The position numbers and the translations under genes are program-made. From contig NZ_JAJEWQ010000001.1 in assembly GCF_020687805.1 (NCBI RefSeq), positions 839,232 to 903,231 of the forward strand: a stretch of 64,000 nucleotides of DNA, in the 5' to 3' direction. Shown here one piece after another: positions 44,288 to 55,271 of this stretch. Position 1 is the first letter of the stretch, and the number at the start of each line of letters is the position of its first letter. This DNA is from Planctobacterium marinum (GTDB lineage: Bacteria; Pseudomonadota; Gammaproteobacteria; Enterobacterales; Alteromonadaceae). The notes under the pieces are model-generated. The model was not told the origin of the DNA and ran no database searches. It worked only from the letters and a program-made list of their open reading frames with translations.

Positions 44288-44424
44288 CTCAGAATGTGTA
44301 TCTTATTATTTTTGGGATTGAATTAGTCCAAAAAGTCATATTTTAACCTGACATATTGTGTTAAAGTTCTAAGCATATAATTCTTTAATATATTAGTTAT
44401 AAGCTAGAATTTTTTAGGCTCAAT

Positions 44425-45339
44425 ATGTCATCACAAATTCCTTCTTTAACTCACCTCAGACAACTTGAGGCTGAGAGTATTCATATTTTCCGTGAAGTAG
44501 CCGCAGAGTTTGAAAACCCTGTCATGCTCTATTCGGTCGGTAAAGACTCTTCGGTACTATTGCATCTGGCCCGTAAAGCCTTTGCCCCCGGAAAAATCCC
44601 CTTTCCTTTGATGCACGTTAACACCACGTGGAAATTTAAGGAAATGATCGAATTTCGGGACAGAATGGCTGAAAAGTATGGTTTCGAACTGATCAGTTAT
44701 ACCAACCCTGAAGGGGCAGATAACAAAGTAACGCCCTTCACCCATGGCAGTGCCAAATACACTGACATCATGAAAACGCAGGCGTTAAAGCAGGCTCTGG
44801 ACAAGTACCAGTTTGATGCCGCATTTGGGGGTGCTCGCCGGGATGAAGAAAAATCTCGCGCCAAAGAAAGGGTTTTTTCCTTCCGTGATAAAAATCACCG
44901 TTGGGACCCGAAAAACCAGCGTCCGGAGTTGTGGAACATTTACAACGCTCAGATAAACAAGGGCGAAAGCATTCGGGTATTCCCCATGTCAAACTGGACC
45001 GAGCTGGATATCTGGCAATACATCTACATGGAAAATATTGATATCCCAAGTTTGTATCTGGCCAAACCCAGACCGGTTGTGGAACGAGACGGCGTTAAAA
45101 TTATGGTAGACGATGAACGTATGCCGTTACTTGAGGGTGAAGAACCTCAAATGCTTTCGGTGCGATTCCGTACCCTGGGTTGTTACCCCCTTACCGGCGC
45201 AGTCGAATCGACTGCCAGCACATTACCGGAAGTTATTCAGGAAATGCTGTTGACCAAAACGTCGGAAAGACAAGGCCGGGTTATCGACCATGATTCTGCC
45301 GGTTCAATGGAGAAGAAAAAAATGGAGGGTTATTTCTGA
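44425..45339 (+). CDS. cysD: Sulfate adenylyltransferase small subunit
   Basis: ATP sulfurylase catalytic subunit of 304 residues that forms adenosine 5'-phosphosulfate from sulfate and ATP with CysN. The PP-loop ATP motif is in [21 protein letters not shown] (about residues 33-53); [25 protein letters not shown] and the C-terminal [24 protein letters not shown] are conserved. It is the first gene of the sulfate activation operon; its stop shares one base with the cysC start (TGATG). The 137-base upstream region is AT-rich and would carry the promoter. Confidence 0.97.
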   Translation: MSSQIPSLTHLRQLEAESIHIFREVAAEFENPVMLYSVGKDSSVLLHLARKAFAPGKIPFPLMHVNTTWKFKEMIEFRDRMAEKYGFELISYTNPEGADNKVTPFTHGSAKYTDIMKTQALKQALDKYQFDAAFGGARRDEEKSRAKERVFSFRDKNHRWDPKNQRPELWNIYNAQINKGESIRVFPMSNWTELDIWQYIYMENIDIPSLYLAKPRPVVERDGVKIMVDDERMPLLEGEEPQMLSVRFRTLGCYPLTGAVESTASTLPEVIQEMLLTKTSERQGRVIDHDSAGSMEKKKMEGYF

Positions 45340-45932
45340 TGAGTCGCGATATCGTGTGGCACGAGCACAAAGTTGATAAAAACAGCAGAGCAAAACAGAA
45401 TAAGCAAAAGCCCCTGGCCATTTGGTTTACCGGGTTAAGTGGTTCAGGCAAATCCACGTTAGCCGGGTTGCTGGAACAAAAGTTACAGGCTGAAGGAAAA
45501 CACACCTATCTACTGGACGGTGACAATATTCGTCATGGTTTATGTGGTGACCTGGGTTTTTCAGACAAAGACCGGGTGGAGAATATTCGCCGTATCAGTG
45601 AAGTAGTGAAGTTATTTGTAGACGCCGGGCAAATTGTACTCACCGCCTTTATCTCACCTTTCAAAGCTGATCGCGCTTTCTGCCGGGAATTACTGGACGC
45701 ACAGGAATTTGTAGAAGTATTCGTGGATGTGCCACTTGAGATCTGTGAACAACGCGATCCCAAGGGGCTGTATAAAAAAGCCCGTTCTGGTGATATCAAA
45801 CACTTTACCGGATTGGATAGCCCTTACGAAGCACCGCTTTCTCCGGAGATTCACCTGAAAGTTAGCGACCAAACTGCAGAAGCCGTGACCGAAGACTTAT
45901 ACCAACAATTACTGCAAAAAGGATTTATTTAA
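45339..45932 (+). CDS. cysC: Adenylylsulfate kinase
   Basis: APS kinase of 197 residues; phosphorylates adenosine phosphosulfate to PAPS. Walker A is GLSGSGKST (about 32-40), followed by [29 protein letters not shown], which binds the APS substrate, and [15 protein letters not shown]. Unlike many CysN/CysC systems it is not fused to CysN. Here it sits between cysD and cysQ instead of after cysN. Confidence 0.96.
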   Translation: MSRDIVWHEHKVDKNSRAKQNKQKPLAIWFTGLSGSGKSTLAGLLEQKLQAEGKHTYLLDGDNIRHGLCGDLGFSDKDRVENIRRISEVVKLFVDAGQIVLTAFISPFKADRAFCRELLDAQEFVEVFVDVPLEICEQRDPKGLYKKARSGDIKHFTGLDSPYEAPLSPEIHLKVSDQTAEAVTEDLYQQLLQKGFI

Positions 45933-46739
45933 GTGAGTATTTCTGAACAATTAAACACACTCCTGGAGCCCGTGATTGATATCACCCGTTCAGCGGGTGA
46001 CGCCATTATGGAAATTTATCAGAAAGACTTCTCTATCTACGAAAAATCCGATGAAAGCCCGTTGACTGAGGCGGATTTGGCGGCTCATAAGATTATTGTG
46101 CAGCGTCTGGCTGACATTTCAGACTACCCCATACTGTCCGAAGAATCAGCGGATATCAGTTGGCAGGAAAGACAAACCTGGCAAACTTATTGGCTGGTAG
46201 ATCCGTTAGACGGCACAAAAGAGTTTATTAAAAAGAATGGTGAATTCACCGTGAACATCGCCCTGATACACCAGGGAAGTCCGGTGCTTGGTGTAGTTAA
46301 CGCCCCTGCCATTAACGAGATTTATGCCGGCGTTATTGGTGGTAGCTGTTTTAAAGAGCACAGTGACAAAAGCCGAAATGCGTTGCAACCGGCTAATTCA
46401 ACACAGGCGCAACAACTCAAAGTGGTTGGTAGCCGTTCTCACCAAAGCCCCGAAATTGCAGGGTTTCTGGAAGCGCTGGGCAAAGACAGCGAACTGGTTG
46501 CAATGGGAAGTTCATTGAAATTATGTTTGGTGGCAGAAGGTAAAGCACACCTGTACCCTCGCCTTGGCCCAACCTCTGAGTGGGATACTGCCGCAGCACA
46601 TGCGGTTGTGAATGCGGCCGGTGGTAAGGTAACTCTGATGCAGCAAAATGATGCTGGCATCTGGCAAGACTCCGGAGACGAGTTGCTCTACAACCAAAAA
46701 GAATCTGTTTTAAACCCCTATTTTTTAGTGAGTGCATAA
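45933..46739 (+). CDS. cysQ: 3'(2'),5'-bisphosphate nucleotidase CysQ
   Basis: Phosphatase of 268 residues of the inositol monophosphatase superfamily; converts the toxic by-product 3'-phosphoadenosine 5'-phosphate to AMP and can act on PAPS. The magnesium-binding motifs are SPLTEADLAAH, LSEESADISW, WLVDPLDGTKEFIKKNGEFTVNIAL (DPLDGT) and the C-terminal GPTSEWDTAAAHAVV. The start is a GTG directly after the cysC stop codon. Its placement inside the operon links PAP removal to PAPS synthesis. Confidence 0.95.
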   Translation: MSISEQLNTLLEPVIDITRSAGDAIMEIYQKDFSIYEKSDESPLTEADLAAHKIIVQRLADISDYPILSEESADISWQERQTWQTYWLVDPLDGTKEFIKKNGEFTVNIALIHQGSPVLGVVNAPAINEIYAGVIGGSCFKEHSDKSRNALQPANSTQAQQLKVVGSRSHQSPEIAGFLEALGKDSELVAMGSSLKLCLVAEGKAHLYPRLGPTSEWDTAAAHAVVNAAGGKVTLMQQNDAGIWQDSGDELLYNQKESVLNPYFLVSA

Positions 46740-46742
46740 ACG

Positions 46743-48164
46743 ATGCATAACGAAAACGAATTACTTCAAAAAGATGTATTAGCGTATCTTGAACAACATG
46801 AGCAAAAAGACCTGCTTCGATTTTTAACCTGCGGTAGCGTCGATGATGGTAAGAGCACTTTAATTGGTCGCCTGCTGCACGACTCCAAAATGATCTATGA
46901 GGATCAACTTGCCGCCGTTGTTAAAGACAGTAAAAAAGTGGGAACAACCGGTGAAAAAGTTGACCTTGCATTACTGGTAGATGGTTTGCAATCGGAACGA
47001 GAGCAAGGTATTACCATTGATGTTGCCTACCGTTATTTTTCTACGGATAAGCGCAAATTCATCATTGCGGATACGCCCGGGCACGAACAATATACCCGCA
47101 ACATGGTAACAGGCGCTTCCACCTGTGATCTGGCTATCATTTTGGTAGATGCCAGACACGGCGTTCAGGTTCAGACTAAACGTCACTCTTTCCTGGTTTC
47201 ACTACTGGGCATCAAAAATATTGTGGTTGCCATCAACAAGATGGATTTGATGGATTACAGACAAGACGTGTTCGAAAAGATCCGTTCTGATTTTAAGGCC
47301 TTCTCGAAAGATCTGGCCTTTGAAGACGTCAACTTTGTGCCTATTTCGGCCCTCAATGGCGACAATGTCGTTAACCCTTCCGAACATCTGGGTTGGTATC
47401 AGGGTGCGCCATTGATGCAAATCCTCGAAACTATCGAAATTGACCGCAATAAAAACAAAGAAGACTTCCGCTTCCCGGTACAGTATGTAACGCGTCCAAA
47501 CCTTAACTTCAGAGGATTTGCAGGTACTATCGTATCCGGTGAAATTAAGATTGGCGACCAGATTACGGCACTGCCGTCCGGTAAAACATCGAAGGTGAAA
47601 TCCGTTGTAACGTTTGATGGCGATTTACAATATGCTCACACGCCGCAAGCCGTCACCCTGACGTTAGAAGACGAAATTGATATTTCCCGCGGAGACATGA
47701 TCGTCAAATCCGACAATCAACCGCTGAATTCTGACACCTACACAGCGCATCTGGTGTGGATGGCTGAAGAAGCCTTAATGCCTAACAAGCAGTATGCGAT
47801 TAAGTTTGCAACGAAAAAAGTAACGGGTAGTATTTCATCCATTGAACACAAAATTGATGTTAATACCCTGGAAAAGAGTGACGCTGTACACCTGGAGTTA
47901 AATGAAATTGCCGAAGTGCAACTCAAATTAACCGAATCAGTGGCTGCTGACCCTTATACCCTAAATCGCGCCACCGGTGCCTTTATTGTTATTGATCGTA
48001 TCTCAAACGCCACAGTGGGATCCGGGATGATAATTAAAGCCAATGAATCTCAAAAAAGCGCCGATTCGCAGGACTTTTCCGAATTTGAGCTTGAGTTTAA
48101 TGCTTTAGTGCGCAAACATTTCCCTAATTGGCAGGCAATTGATATCTCGCAACTCAAAAAATAA
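46743..48164 (+). CDS. cysN: Sulfate adenylyltransferase large subunit (GTPase)
   Basis: Translation-factor-like GTPase of 473 residues that drives ATP sulfurylase. G1 is [18 protein letters not shown] (about 31-48), G3 is [13 protein letters not shown]4 is NKMD; switch segment [15 protein letters not shown] is clear. The beta-barrel domains 2 and 3 end at 473 residues with no kinase domain attached, as CysC is separate. It begins three bases after cysQ and is followed six bases later by a permease gene. Confidence 0.97.
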   Translation: MHNENELLQKDVLAYLEQHEQKDLLRFLTCGSVDDGKSTLIGRLLHDSKMIYEDQLAAVVKDSKKVGTTGEKVDLALLVDGLQSEREQGITIDVAYRYFSTDKRKFIIADTPGHEQYTRNMVTGASTCDLAIILVDARHGVQVQTKRHSFLVSLLGIKNIVVAINKMDLMDYRQDVFEKIRSDFKAFSKDLAFEDVNFVPISALNGDNVVNPSEHLGWYQGAPLMQILETIEIDRNKNKEDFRFPVQYVTRPNLNFRGFAGTIVSGEIKIGDQITALPSGKTSKVKSVVTFDGDLQYAHTPQAVTLTLEDEIDISRGDMIVKSDNQPLNSDTYTAHLVWMAEEALMPNKQYAIKFATKKVTGSISSIEHKIDVNTLEKSDAVHLELNEIAEVQLKLTESVAADPYTLNRATGAFIVIDRISNATVGSGMIIKANESQKSADSQDFSEFELEFNALVRKHFPNWQAIDISQLKK

Positions 48165-48170
48165 GGTGAT

Positions 48171-49898
48171 ATGGAGTTAAATCAAATACTGGTACTTGGC
48201 ATATTCCTGAGTACCATTTTGGGACTGGTATTTTCGAGTCGAAGTCCCAGCCTTATTTTTACCCTGGCGACAATGTCCCTGTTAATCACAGGGACATTAT
48301 CTATGAGTAATGTACTGGGTAACCTGAGTAACAAAGGACTGGTTATTCTGGTACTTTTACTATTGGTCAGTATTGGCGTAGATAAATCCCGGGTTATGAA
48401 AACGCTGGCACGCAAGCTCATTACAGCAAACAAGCGTCTTTCAACTATAAAAGTCATCGTAATATCCTTTTTTAGCTCAGCCATTCTCAACAATACTGCC
48501 GTGGTTGCAACCCTGACCGGTCCTTTGATTCACAACCAGCATATCGCCCCTTCCCGCTTGCTCATTCCCTTGTCGTATGCGGCTATTTTAGGTGGCACAG
48601 TTACCCTAATAGGCACTTCAACGAATCTGATCGTAGACAGCTTTTTAATTGAACATGGGCAACCAGGATTTCAGTTCTGGGACTTTACACTGTATGGATT
48701 AACCGCCGGATTAACCTGTTGTGTGCTCATTTTCCTGCTCCAAAAGCTCTTGCCTGAGCTTGAGCCCAGAGCAAATGAGTTTAAAAACTACATCATTGAG
48801 GCAAAAGTTGAGGAAGATTCGCCACTGGTGGGGAAAACCATCGAGGACAATCACCTCAGAAACCTGCCCGAACTATTTTTAGTGGAAATTGTACGAAAAC
48901 GGCAGTTAATCAGTCCGGTGCATCCGGAAACCATGATTCAGGCCGGTGACAAATTAATATTTTCGGGCAATATTGAACGTGTTGACAGTCTTGATCACTT
49001 GCCCGGATTGAGTTTTTTTGCAGACAGTAACGGCCTGTTAAGAGAAAATCTCACAGAGGTTATTATCACTAACCGCGCACCAATAATAGGAAAAACGCTT
49101 AAATCTGTGGGTTTCCGCTCTATGTTTGACGCCGCGGTAATGGGTGTTCGACGAGACGGTGAAAGGCTCAGTGGTAAGCTGGGGGAAATCAAACTCAAAG
49201 CCGGTGATTTTCTACTGTTAGCCACAGGAGCAGACTTTAAAACCCGCCCCAATCTAAACAATAACTTCTTTTTACTCAACGAATTGAAGGTAGAAAAGAA
49301 GCTGGATGGCTGGCAAGATATTCTCGCTGTCGGAGGATTTTTACTCTCTGTCGCATTGGCCGCCTTTAATATATTAGCGTTAGAACTCACCCTTATTTTT
49401 TTACTGGTAACCTTGGTGCTAACTAAGGTAGTCACCAGCAATGAACTAAAACGCAGCTTACCCACCAATTTGATAATCGTTATCGTCAGTGCTCTGTCTC
49501 TTTCCAGTGCCCTAGAAAGTACCGGCACGATAGATTTGTTCACAGAGGCACTGCAACCACTGTTGCTGAATGCATCACCATTTGCCGTGCTGGTTACTGT
49601 GTATCTGTGTACCCTGTTATTAACCGAACTAGTCACTAACAATGCGGCTGCAGCCCTGATGTTTCCATTTGCCTGGGGGATCAGTGCGGCAATGAATTTA
49701 CCCATCATGCCCTTTGCTCTGGCAGTGGCCTTTGCCGCCAGTGCCAGCTTTATCTCACCCTGGGGCTACCAAACCAACTTGCTGGTTTTTAGTGCCGGCG
49801 AATATCGGTTCAGAGATTTTGTCAAAATAGGGTTCCCTATCTCAGTCTGCTTTTCTGCCATTGTGCTGTTTATGTTAAAGCTTCAATATGGCTTTTAA
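48171..49898 (+). CDS. SLC13/DASS-type permease with TrkA-C domains, probable sulfate uptake
   Basis: Inner-membrane protein of 575 residues. About eleven membrane helices surround two soluble TrkA-C (RCK-C) domains at about residues 200-370 (VEEDSPLVGKTIEDNHLRNLPELFLVEIVRKRQLI and ENLTEVIITNRAPIIGKTLKSVGFRSMFDAAVMGVRR). The DASS signature LNNTAVVATLTGPLIHN, GGTVTLIGTSTNLIVDSFL and its C-terminal repeat LLTELVTNNAAAALMFPFA and FISPWGYQTNLLVFSAG are clear. The position, six bases behind cysN, makes sulfate the likely substrate; related SLC13-type proteins carry sulfate in algae and bacteria. Confidence 0.88.
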   Translation: MELNQILVLGIFLSTILGLVFSSRSPSLIFTLATMSLLITGTLSMSNVLGNLSNKGLVILVLLLLVSIGVDKSRVMKTLARKLITANKRLSTIKVIVISFFSSAILNNTAVVATLTGPLIHNQHIAPSRLLIPLSYAAILGGTVTLIGTSTNLIVDSFLIEHGQPGFQFWDFTLYGLTAGLTCCVLIFLLQKLLPELEPRANEFKNYIIEAKVEEDSPLVGKTIEDNHLRNLPELFLVEIVRKRQLISPVHPETMIQAGDKLIFSGNIERVDSLDHLPGLSFFADSNGLLRENLTEVIITNRAPIIGKTLKSVGFRSMFDAAVMGVRRDGERLSGKLGEIKLKAGDFLLLATGADFKTRPNLNNNFFLLNELKVEKKLDGWQDILAVGGFLLSVALAAFNILALELTLIFLLVTLVLTKVVTSNELKRSLPTNLIIVIVSALSLSSALESTGTIDLFTEALQPLLLNASPFAVLVTVYLCTLLLTELVTNNAAAALMFPFAWGISAAMNLPIMPFALAVAFAASASFISPWGYQTNLLVFSAGEYRFRDFVKIGFPISVCFSAIVLFMLKLQYGF

Positions 49899-50550
49899 CA
49901 GATCCCAGGTTTAATGACTGTTCAACGCGAAGTCTTGTACAAAAAAATGCTCGTTAGTGCAATCTAAGTGGCACTAAACCAACATCACCAACCAGAACGC
50001 CAATGCAGATACTTTTGTAAAAAACAACTATTCTGTAGCTTTATTACATAAATCCAGTTCCTGCGGAAATAAACCTCCCGATAGCAATACAAGCCAAATT
50101 CTGTAAACCCACCATTAAATTGCACAAAGCGTAATCAAAGACACTCGCAGGCCACAGATATAAATAGCTCCGACAAAAATATCCGGACAAAAATCTACCT
50201 GATAAGGTTATTTTTTAGTGTCGTTTCCAAATAATTTGAATTACATTTGATTACATTATGACTAATTGTGTAATCTTTTATTTACATAAGCTTACTTTTT
50301 TTAATCTTTTGAAAATCCTGCAGACCAACAAACACAACGTCTCCCACTTAATTCAGAAAAACAACAGAAATATTTAGGTGTTTATTCTTCTCATTCCTTC
50401 ATTCTATTTACAGTGCATTTTCACAGTGATAAAAACTTTGTTCGAAATTAATTTACCCGGACATCAGGTCTGATCAGTCAGAAAAATCTAAAAAGATTCG
50501 GGGTGTTATTTTCGTACAAAAAACAACAAGTGTTTAAGGAAACAACAATA
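49899..50550. other. AT-rich intergenic region before the S8 protease gene
   Basis: No gene is visible in 652 bases. It contains a 7-bp inverted repeat TTAGTGC and GCACTAA (49954-49977) after the permease, without a T tract, and a perfect inverted repeat GATTACA and TGTAATC (50249-50275) within an area of repeated TTACATT units. The long leader region is where the protease promoter must lie; no single clear -35/-10 pair stands out. Confidence 0.5.
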
Positions 50551-53013
50551 ATGATATTCAATAAAACTACGGTTGCTTTGCTTTGCGCCGCCACTCTTGG
50601 CGCAACAGCTCATGCAGCACCAATGACAGTTGCAGAGCAAAAAGCATCAGCCCATGACCAAAACGCAAAACCCACCGGTTTTGCGCAATGGCGTGCAGAA
50701 CAAAAAAGACAAAAGTACGCTGATACTACTGACCAAATCGTCGTTAAGCTTCGTAGCTCAAATGACGTTACTGCGTTAAAGATGGCTGGTGAAACCAGCA
50801 ATACTATGAGTAAGGAAACCAACCGTACCGGTGAGACCAGCCTTGCTGATCGCGGTCAGAAAATTATGATGGATTTTGCTTTCAGAGCAGGAACCCCACT
50901 CTCTTTTGTAAAAAGTCACGGACAGGACAGTGTCGTTTTAAAGCTGCCTGCTGAATTGCATGTTAATGATGTTGATTTTATCACTTCAAAATTAGCCAGC
51001 TCAGCATATGCCTCAAGAGCGGAGAAGAACCCTAAACGTTGGCCAATGGCTGAAAACTCTCCCTGGGGTATTGCTAACGTACAGGCCGATCAGGTAAGCG
51101 ACGCAAGCGCAAGCAACACGACAGTTTGTATTATTGATTCAGGTTACGATATCACTAACCCGGATCTTGCAGCTAATAATGCCTCTGGTACAAACGACAG
51201 TGGTACTGGTCAATGGTCAACACCAGGTGGCTCGCACGGTACTCACGTTGCCGGAACCATTGCCGCAGTCAATAATAATGAAGGCGTTGTCGGTGTGTTA
51301 CCTAACACCAATGTCAATCTGCACATAATCAAAGTATTCACCGCGTCTGGCTGGGCTTACAGTAGTGACCTGGTTGATGCCATTGACGATTGTCAAACGG
51401 CTGGTGCCCAGGTGGTTAACATGTCACTAGGTGGCCCAAGCTCTACCACTTCAGAAAGCAATGCCATGCAGGCTTTTGAAAATGACGGTATGTTGTTAAT
51501 TGCTGCTGCCGGTAACGATGGCGACTCGACTCATTCCTACCCTGCATCGTACGATGCGGTTGTCTCTGTTGCTGCCGTTGACGAATCTGGTCTGCACGCT
51601 GAGTTTTCTCAGTACACCTCTCAGGTAGAACTGTCAGGTCCGGGTGAGGCAATTTTATCTACTGTGGGCGTGGGTGATGGCCGTCAGGGCTTTATCACTT
51701 ATAACGGTTCGACCACCGGTGATGACCGCGTCCTGCCGCAATCGCGTTATGTACAACAAGGTGGTAACTACGTTATTACAAACGTAAATGGCACTGTATC
51801 TGGCGAACTGGCCAGTTGTAGCATGAGCGCCGGTAACTATAGTTGTGGCAATATGTCAGGCAAAATCTGTATTGCCGAGCGTTATGAGAACCAATCTGGC
51901 TCTAACTATCCGGAAATCGATCCCGCCGAAGCCTGTGCCAACGCTGGTGCTGAAGGTGTTATCGTATACAGTAACTCGGCTCGCCCGGGCTTACAAAATC
52001 CTTTCCTGGTTGATGGTAACAGTGCAGTCGACATGCCAACAGTGTCGGTAAACCGCGCATTAGGTCAAAGCTTACTGGCTAACGTTGGCAGCAACGCAAC
52101 CCTGGAAGTTCGTGGCAACACGGATTATGCGTATTACAACGGTACGTCTATGGCAACACCACATGTTGCAGGGGTAGCGGCACTGGCATGGAGCAACAAT
52201 CCTACCTGTAGTGCAACCGAAGTTCGTAATGCATTGAAGCAAACTGCCTTGGATCTGGATTCTTCAGGTCGGGACAATCGTACCGGATGGGGTCTGGTTC
52301 AGACTAAAGCGGCTTCTGACTATATGGCGGCAAACTGTACTGGCTCTGGCGGCGGCTCAGGTGGTGGTTCAGGTGAAACTGAACTGACTAACGGAGTTGC
52401 TGTAACTGGTCTTTCTGGTTCTACGAACGATGAGCAGGTATTCACTCTGGATGTACCGGCAGGTGCCACTGATTTAGAGTTCACTATGTCTGGTGGTAGC
52501 GGTGATGCCGACTTGTATGTCAGCTTTGGTTCTGAGCCAGGCACGTCTAGTTACGATTGCCGTTCATGGAACTCAGGTAACTCTGAAAGCTGTACCATCA
52601 GCAACGTACAAACGGGTACTTACTACGTGAAGGTTCACGCCTACTCAACTTACAGCGGCGCTTCACTAACCGGTAGCTTCACTGACAACAGTGGCGGTGG
52701 TTCCGGTGGTCAGGGTAGCTCTGGTGAGTTGACTGATCTGTCTGCTTCTCGTAACAACTGGTTGCATTACACCTTTGACATGCCAGCGGGTATGAGCACA
52801 GCTGACTTCAGCATTTCTGGTGGCACTGGTGACGCTGACCTGTACATAAGAAAAGGGGCACAGCCAACTACCAGCAATTATGATTGCCGTCCTTATGAAT
52901 CAGGTAACAACGAAACCTGTACATTTACAAACCCAGGACAAGACACCTGGCATATCAGCATCCGCGCCTACCGCACCTTCTCAGGTGTGACGCTGAGCTG
53001 GGATGTACAGTAA
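50551..53013 (+). CDS. Secreted subtilisin-like serine protease (S8) with PA and two PPC domains
   Basis: Extracellular protease of 820 residues. A signal peptide (1-22, ending AHA) is followed by a propeptide to about residue 170. The S8 domain starts PWGIANVQAD; catalytic residues are Asp196 (CIIDSGYD), His229 (GSHGTHVAGT) and Ser533 (YNGTSMATPHVAGVAAL). A PA domain is inserted at about 375-525, a substrate-docking addition. The C-terminus carries two PPC (bacterial pre-peptidase) domains (about 620-710 and 735-820) joined by Gly/Ser linkers; these are usually removed during maturation. The ATG at 50551 with AAGGA upstream is chosen because the signal peptide begins there; an in-frame GTG at 50503 is less likely. 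Confidence 0.95.
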   Translation: MIFNKTTVALLCAATLGATAHAAPMTVAEQKASAHDQNAKPTGFAQWRAEQKRQKYADTTDQIVVKLRSSNDVTALKMAGETSNTMSKETNRTGETSLADRGQKIMMDFAFRAGTPLSFVKSHGQDSVVLKLPAELHVNDVDFITSKLASSAYASRAEKNPKRWPMAENSPWGIANVQADQVSDASASNTTVCIIDSGYDITNPDLAANNASGTNDSGTGQWSTPGGSHGTHVAGTIAAVNNNEGVVGVLPNTNVNLHIIKVFTASGWAYSSDLVDAIDDCQTAGAQVVNMSLGGPSSTTSESNAMQAFENDGMLLIAAAGNDGDSTHSYPASYDAVVSVAAVDESGLHAEFSQYTSQVELSGPGEAILSTVGVGDGRQGFITYNGSTTGDDRVLPQSRYVQQGGNYVITNVNGTVSGELASCSMSAGNYSCGNMSGKICIAERYENQSGSNYPEIDPAEACANAGAEGVIVYSNSARPGLQNPFLVDGNSAVDMPTVSVNRALGQSLLANVGSNATLEVRGNTDYAYYNGTSMATPHVAGVAALAWSNNPTCSATEVRNALKQTALDLDSSGRDNRTGWGLVQTKAASDYMAANCTGSGGGSGGGSGETELTNGVAVTGLSGSTNDEQVFTLDVPAGATDLEFTMSGGSGDADLYVSFGSEPGTSSYDCRSWNSGNSESCTISNVQTGTYYVKVHAYSTYSGASLTGSFTDNSGGGSGGQGSSGELTDLSASRNNWLHYTFDMPAGMSTADFSISGGTGDADLYIRKGAQPTTSNYDCRPYESGNNETCTFTNPGQDTWHISIRAYRTFSGVTLSWDVQ

Positions 53014-53069
53014 GGGAAAATCATCCCCTGGATAACTCGTCAAGGATGACGTTTTTTTGGATAGAAAAA

Positions 53070-53097
53070 AGCCGCGATAACAATATCGCGGCTTTCT
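53070..53097. terminator. Terminator between the S8 protease gene and cysS
   Basis: A 10-bp perfect stem (AGCCGCGATA and TATCGCGGCT) with a 4-base loop is preceded by an A tract and followed by a T-rich run; it serves the convergent protease and cysS transcripts. Confidence 0.88.
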
Positions 53098-53130
53098 TGT
53101 TTTGGCTTAACAGGGCGCGGTTTTCAGGTG

Positions 53131-54507
53131 CTATCCTCTGCGCCAGGTAGTACCACCAGGCCCATCTTCCAATACCACATTTAACGCGTTTAGCTCGTCT
53201 CTGGCGGCATCAGCTTGCGCCCAGTCTTTGGCTGCTCTGGCATCATTGCGCTTTTTGATAAGTGCTTCAATCATTGCCGCCTCATCATCATTACCAGCCC
53301 CACCCTGCAAATAAATTTCAGGTGACAATTGTAAAAAGCCCATCACATTTCCAAGGAATTTCAGGGTTGCCGCCAGACTTTGTTTTACCGTATCGCTTTG
53401 TGCGCGATTAATATCTTTTGCCAGTTCAAACAACACCGCAAAAGCCTCAGGAGTATTAAAGTCGTCATCCATAGCAGCATCGAACTTTGCCAGGTAACTC
53501 TGCACACACTCGGTAGTGTCGGTTATTTCGACACCGCGTAATGCCGTATACAAACGCTCTAACCCGGCTTTAGCCTGTTTGATATTGTCTTCTGAATAAT
53601 TCAGCTGTGAACGATAATGTGCCGACATCAGGAAATAGCGCAACGTTTCAGCATCGTATTGCTGTAACACGTCTCGCAATGTAAAAAAGTTGCCCAATGA
53701 TTTAGACATTTTTTCCTGATTTACCTGCACCATTCCGGTATGTACCCAGGTATTAACGTAAGGTGTATCAAACGCACAGCAAGACTGAGCAACCTCATTT
53801 TCATGATGTGGGAATATCAAATCCGAGCCGCCGCCGTGAATATCGAAGTGCTCTCCCAAATGTTTGTGATTCATCGCAGAACATTCAATGTGCCAACCTG
53901 GTCGCCCGGTTCCCCATGGAGACTCCCATCCCGGCTCTCCGGGTTTAGCCATCTTCCACAACACAAAATCCAGCGGTGCGCGCTTTGAGCTTTCTACTTC
54001 CACCCGGGCACCGGCGTTCAGTTGTTCCAGATCCTGTTTACCTAACTTGCCATATTCTTTGTAGGTGCCCACTTCAAACAAGACATCGCCGTTGTCAGCC
54101 TGATAGGCATGGCCTTTATCCACCAAACGCTGAATCACCGCGATGATCTCATCCATATGAGTGGTCACTCGCGGCTCTATATCCGCAGGTAACAGGCCAA
54201 TACTGTCAAAATCTTTGTGCATTTCCGCAATGGTTTGCTCAGTGAATTGCGCAAGATCTTCGCCCCGCTCATTGGCGCGTTTGATAATTTTATCGTCTAC
54301 GTCGGTAATGTTACGCACATAGTTAACTTCATACCCTTTGTGGCGCAGATAACGCACCATCAAATCAAAACTTAAATAGGTGCGGGCGTGTCCCATGTGA
54401 CAAAGATCATACACTGTGATTCCGCAGACGTACATGCCTACTTTACCTGCTTGTAGCGGTTTAAAGGCTTCTTTCTTTTGGGTCAGTGTATTGTATATTT
54501 GCAACAT
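53131..54507 (-). CDS. cysS: Cysteinyl-tRNA synthetase
   Basis: Class I aminoacyl-tRNA synthetase of 458 residues. The HIGH motif is HMGH in [25 protein letters not shown] is present in [17 protein letters not shown], and the zinc ligands include Cys in [10 protein letters not shown] and the WHIECSAM and [18 protein letters not shown] segments. The ATG at 54507 ([12 protein letters not shown]) is chosen because the family starts here; an ATG 16 codons upstream has no family support. It is divergent from ppiB, the arrangement also known in Escherichia coli. Confidence 0.97.
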   Translation of the reverse strand: MLQIYNTLTQKKEAFKPLQAGKVGMYVCGITVYDLCHMGHARTYLSFDLMVRYLRHKGYEVNYVRNITDVDDKIIKRANERGEDLAQFTEQTIAEMHKDFDSIGLLPADIEPRVTTHMDEIIAVIQRLVDKGHAYQADNGDVLFEVGTYKEYGKLGKQDLEQLNAGARVEVESSKRAPLDFVLWKMAKPGEPGWESPWGTGRPGWHIECSAMNHKHLGEHFDIHGGGSDLIFPHHENEVAQSCCAFDTPYVNTWVHTGMVQVNQEKMSKSLGNFFTLRDVLQQYDAETLRYFLMSAHYRSQLNYSEDNIKQAKAGLERLYTALRGVEITDTTECVQSYLAKFDAAMDDDFNTPEAFAVLFELAKDINRAQSDTVKQSLAATLKFLGNVMGFLQLSPEIYLQGGAGNDDEAAMIEALIKKRNDARAAKDWAQADAARDELNALNVVLEDGPGGTTWRRG

Positions 54508-54686
54508 GAAATGCGGGTTCCTTAATCCTAATTTATGCGTGGCGCAGTTTAACACTGCCCACCATTGGCTCCAACTTAATTCAGGAAAATCCCCAAAGAA
54601 TTACAATGTTTGTTAAACTTGAGTTTTGCAGCTTTAGTCTCCATCTTGTGCGACTAAACACCAAACAGTGATAAACAGGAATAAAT

Positions 54687-55178
54687 ATGGTTTCATTACA
54701 CACCAATTTCGGCGTCATTAAGATTCAACTGGACGCAGACAAAGCCCCCAACACAGTCGCTAACTTTTTGTCTTATGTAAATGATGGCTTCTATAACAAC
54801 ACTATTTTCCATCGCGTTATCAATAACTTCATGATCCAGGGTGGTGGCATGGAACCAGGCATGGGCGAAAAAAACACGAAAGATCCCATCGAAAATGAAG
54901 CGAACAATGGCTTAAGTAACAAAAAAGGCAGTATTGCCATGGCCCGTACTATGGACCCCCATTCAGCGACAGCACAGTTTTTTATCAATGTGGCTGATAA
55001 TGACTTCCTTAACTTTCGCAGCGAAAGCCGTGACGGCTGGGGCTACTGTGTATTTGGCGAAGTTGTCGAAGGCATGGACGTAGTTGAAAAAATTAAAAAC
55101 GTTGAAACCGGTAATAACGGTTATCATCAGGATGTACCTGTTGAAGACGTTATCATTGAAAAAGCGGTTGCTGAGTAA
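54687..55178 (+). CDS. ppiB: Cytoplasmic peptidyl-prolyl cis-trans isomerase B
   Basis: Cyclophilin of 163 residues without a signal peptide, therefore cytoplasmic PpiB rather than periplasmic PpiA. The catalytic region includes [22 protein letters not shown] (Arg and Phe of the active site) and [26 protein letters not shown]. It accelerates proline isomerisation during protein folding. The gene is divergent from cysS and followed by lpxH after 93 bases. Confidence 0.95.
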   Translation: MVSLHTNFGVIKIQLDADKAPNTVANFLSYVNDGFYNNTIFHRVINNFMIQGGGMEPGMGEKNTKDPIENEANNGLSNKKGSIAMARTMDPHSATAQFFINVADNDFLNFRSESRDGWGYCVFGEVVEGMDVVEKIKNVETGNNGYHQDVPVEDVIIEKAVAE

Positions 55179-55271
55179 TCTTCAATCATTGGGGCAGCAA
55201 ACCTGTCCCTATTAATACCGTTGCCACGAAATATGTAACGGCAACGGTATCACTACAATCAGAATACCAAC

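Noticed and set aside
48995-49708. 237-codon minus-strand frame inside the SLC13 permease gene
   Set aside because: It is antisense to a clear membrane transporter gene with conserved motifs; composition is that of a shadow frame.
49953-49979. GTTAGTGC and GCACTAA hairpin after the SLC13 permease, considered as attC or terminator
   Set aside because: The stem is short, there is no T tract and no R box pair; left as an unexplained inverted repeat.
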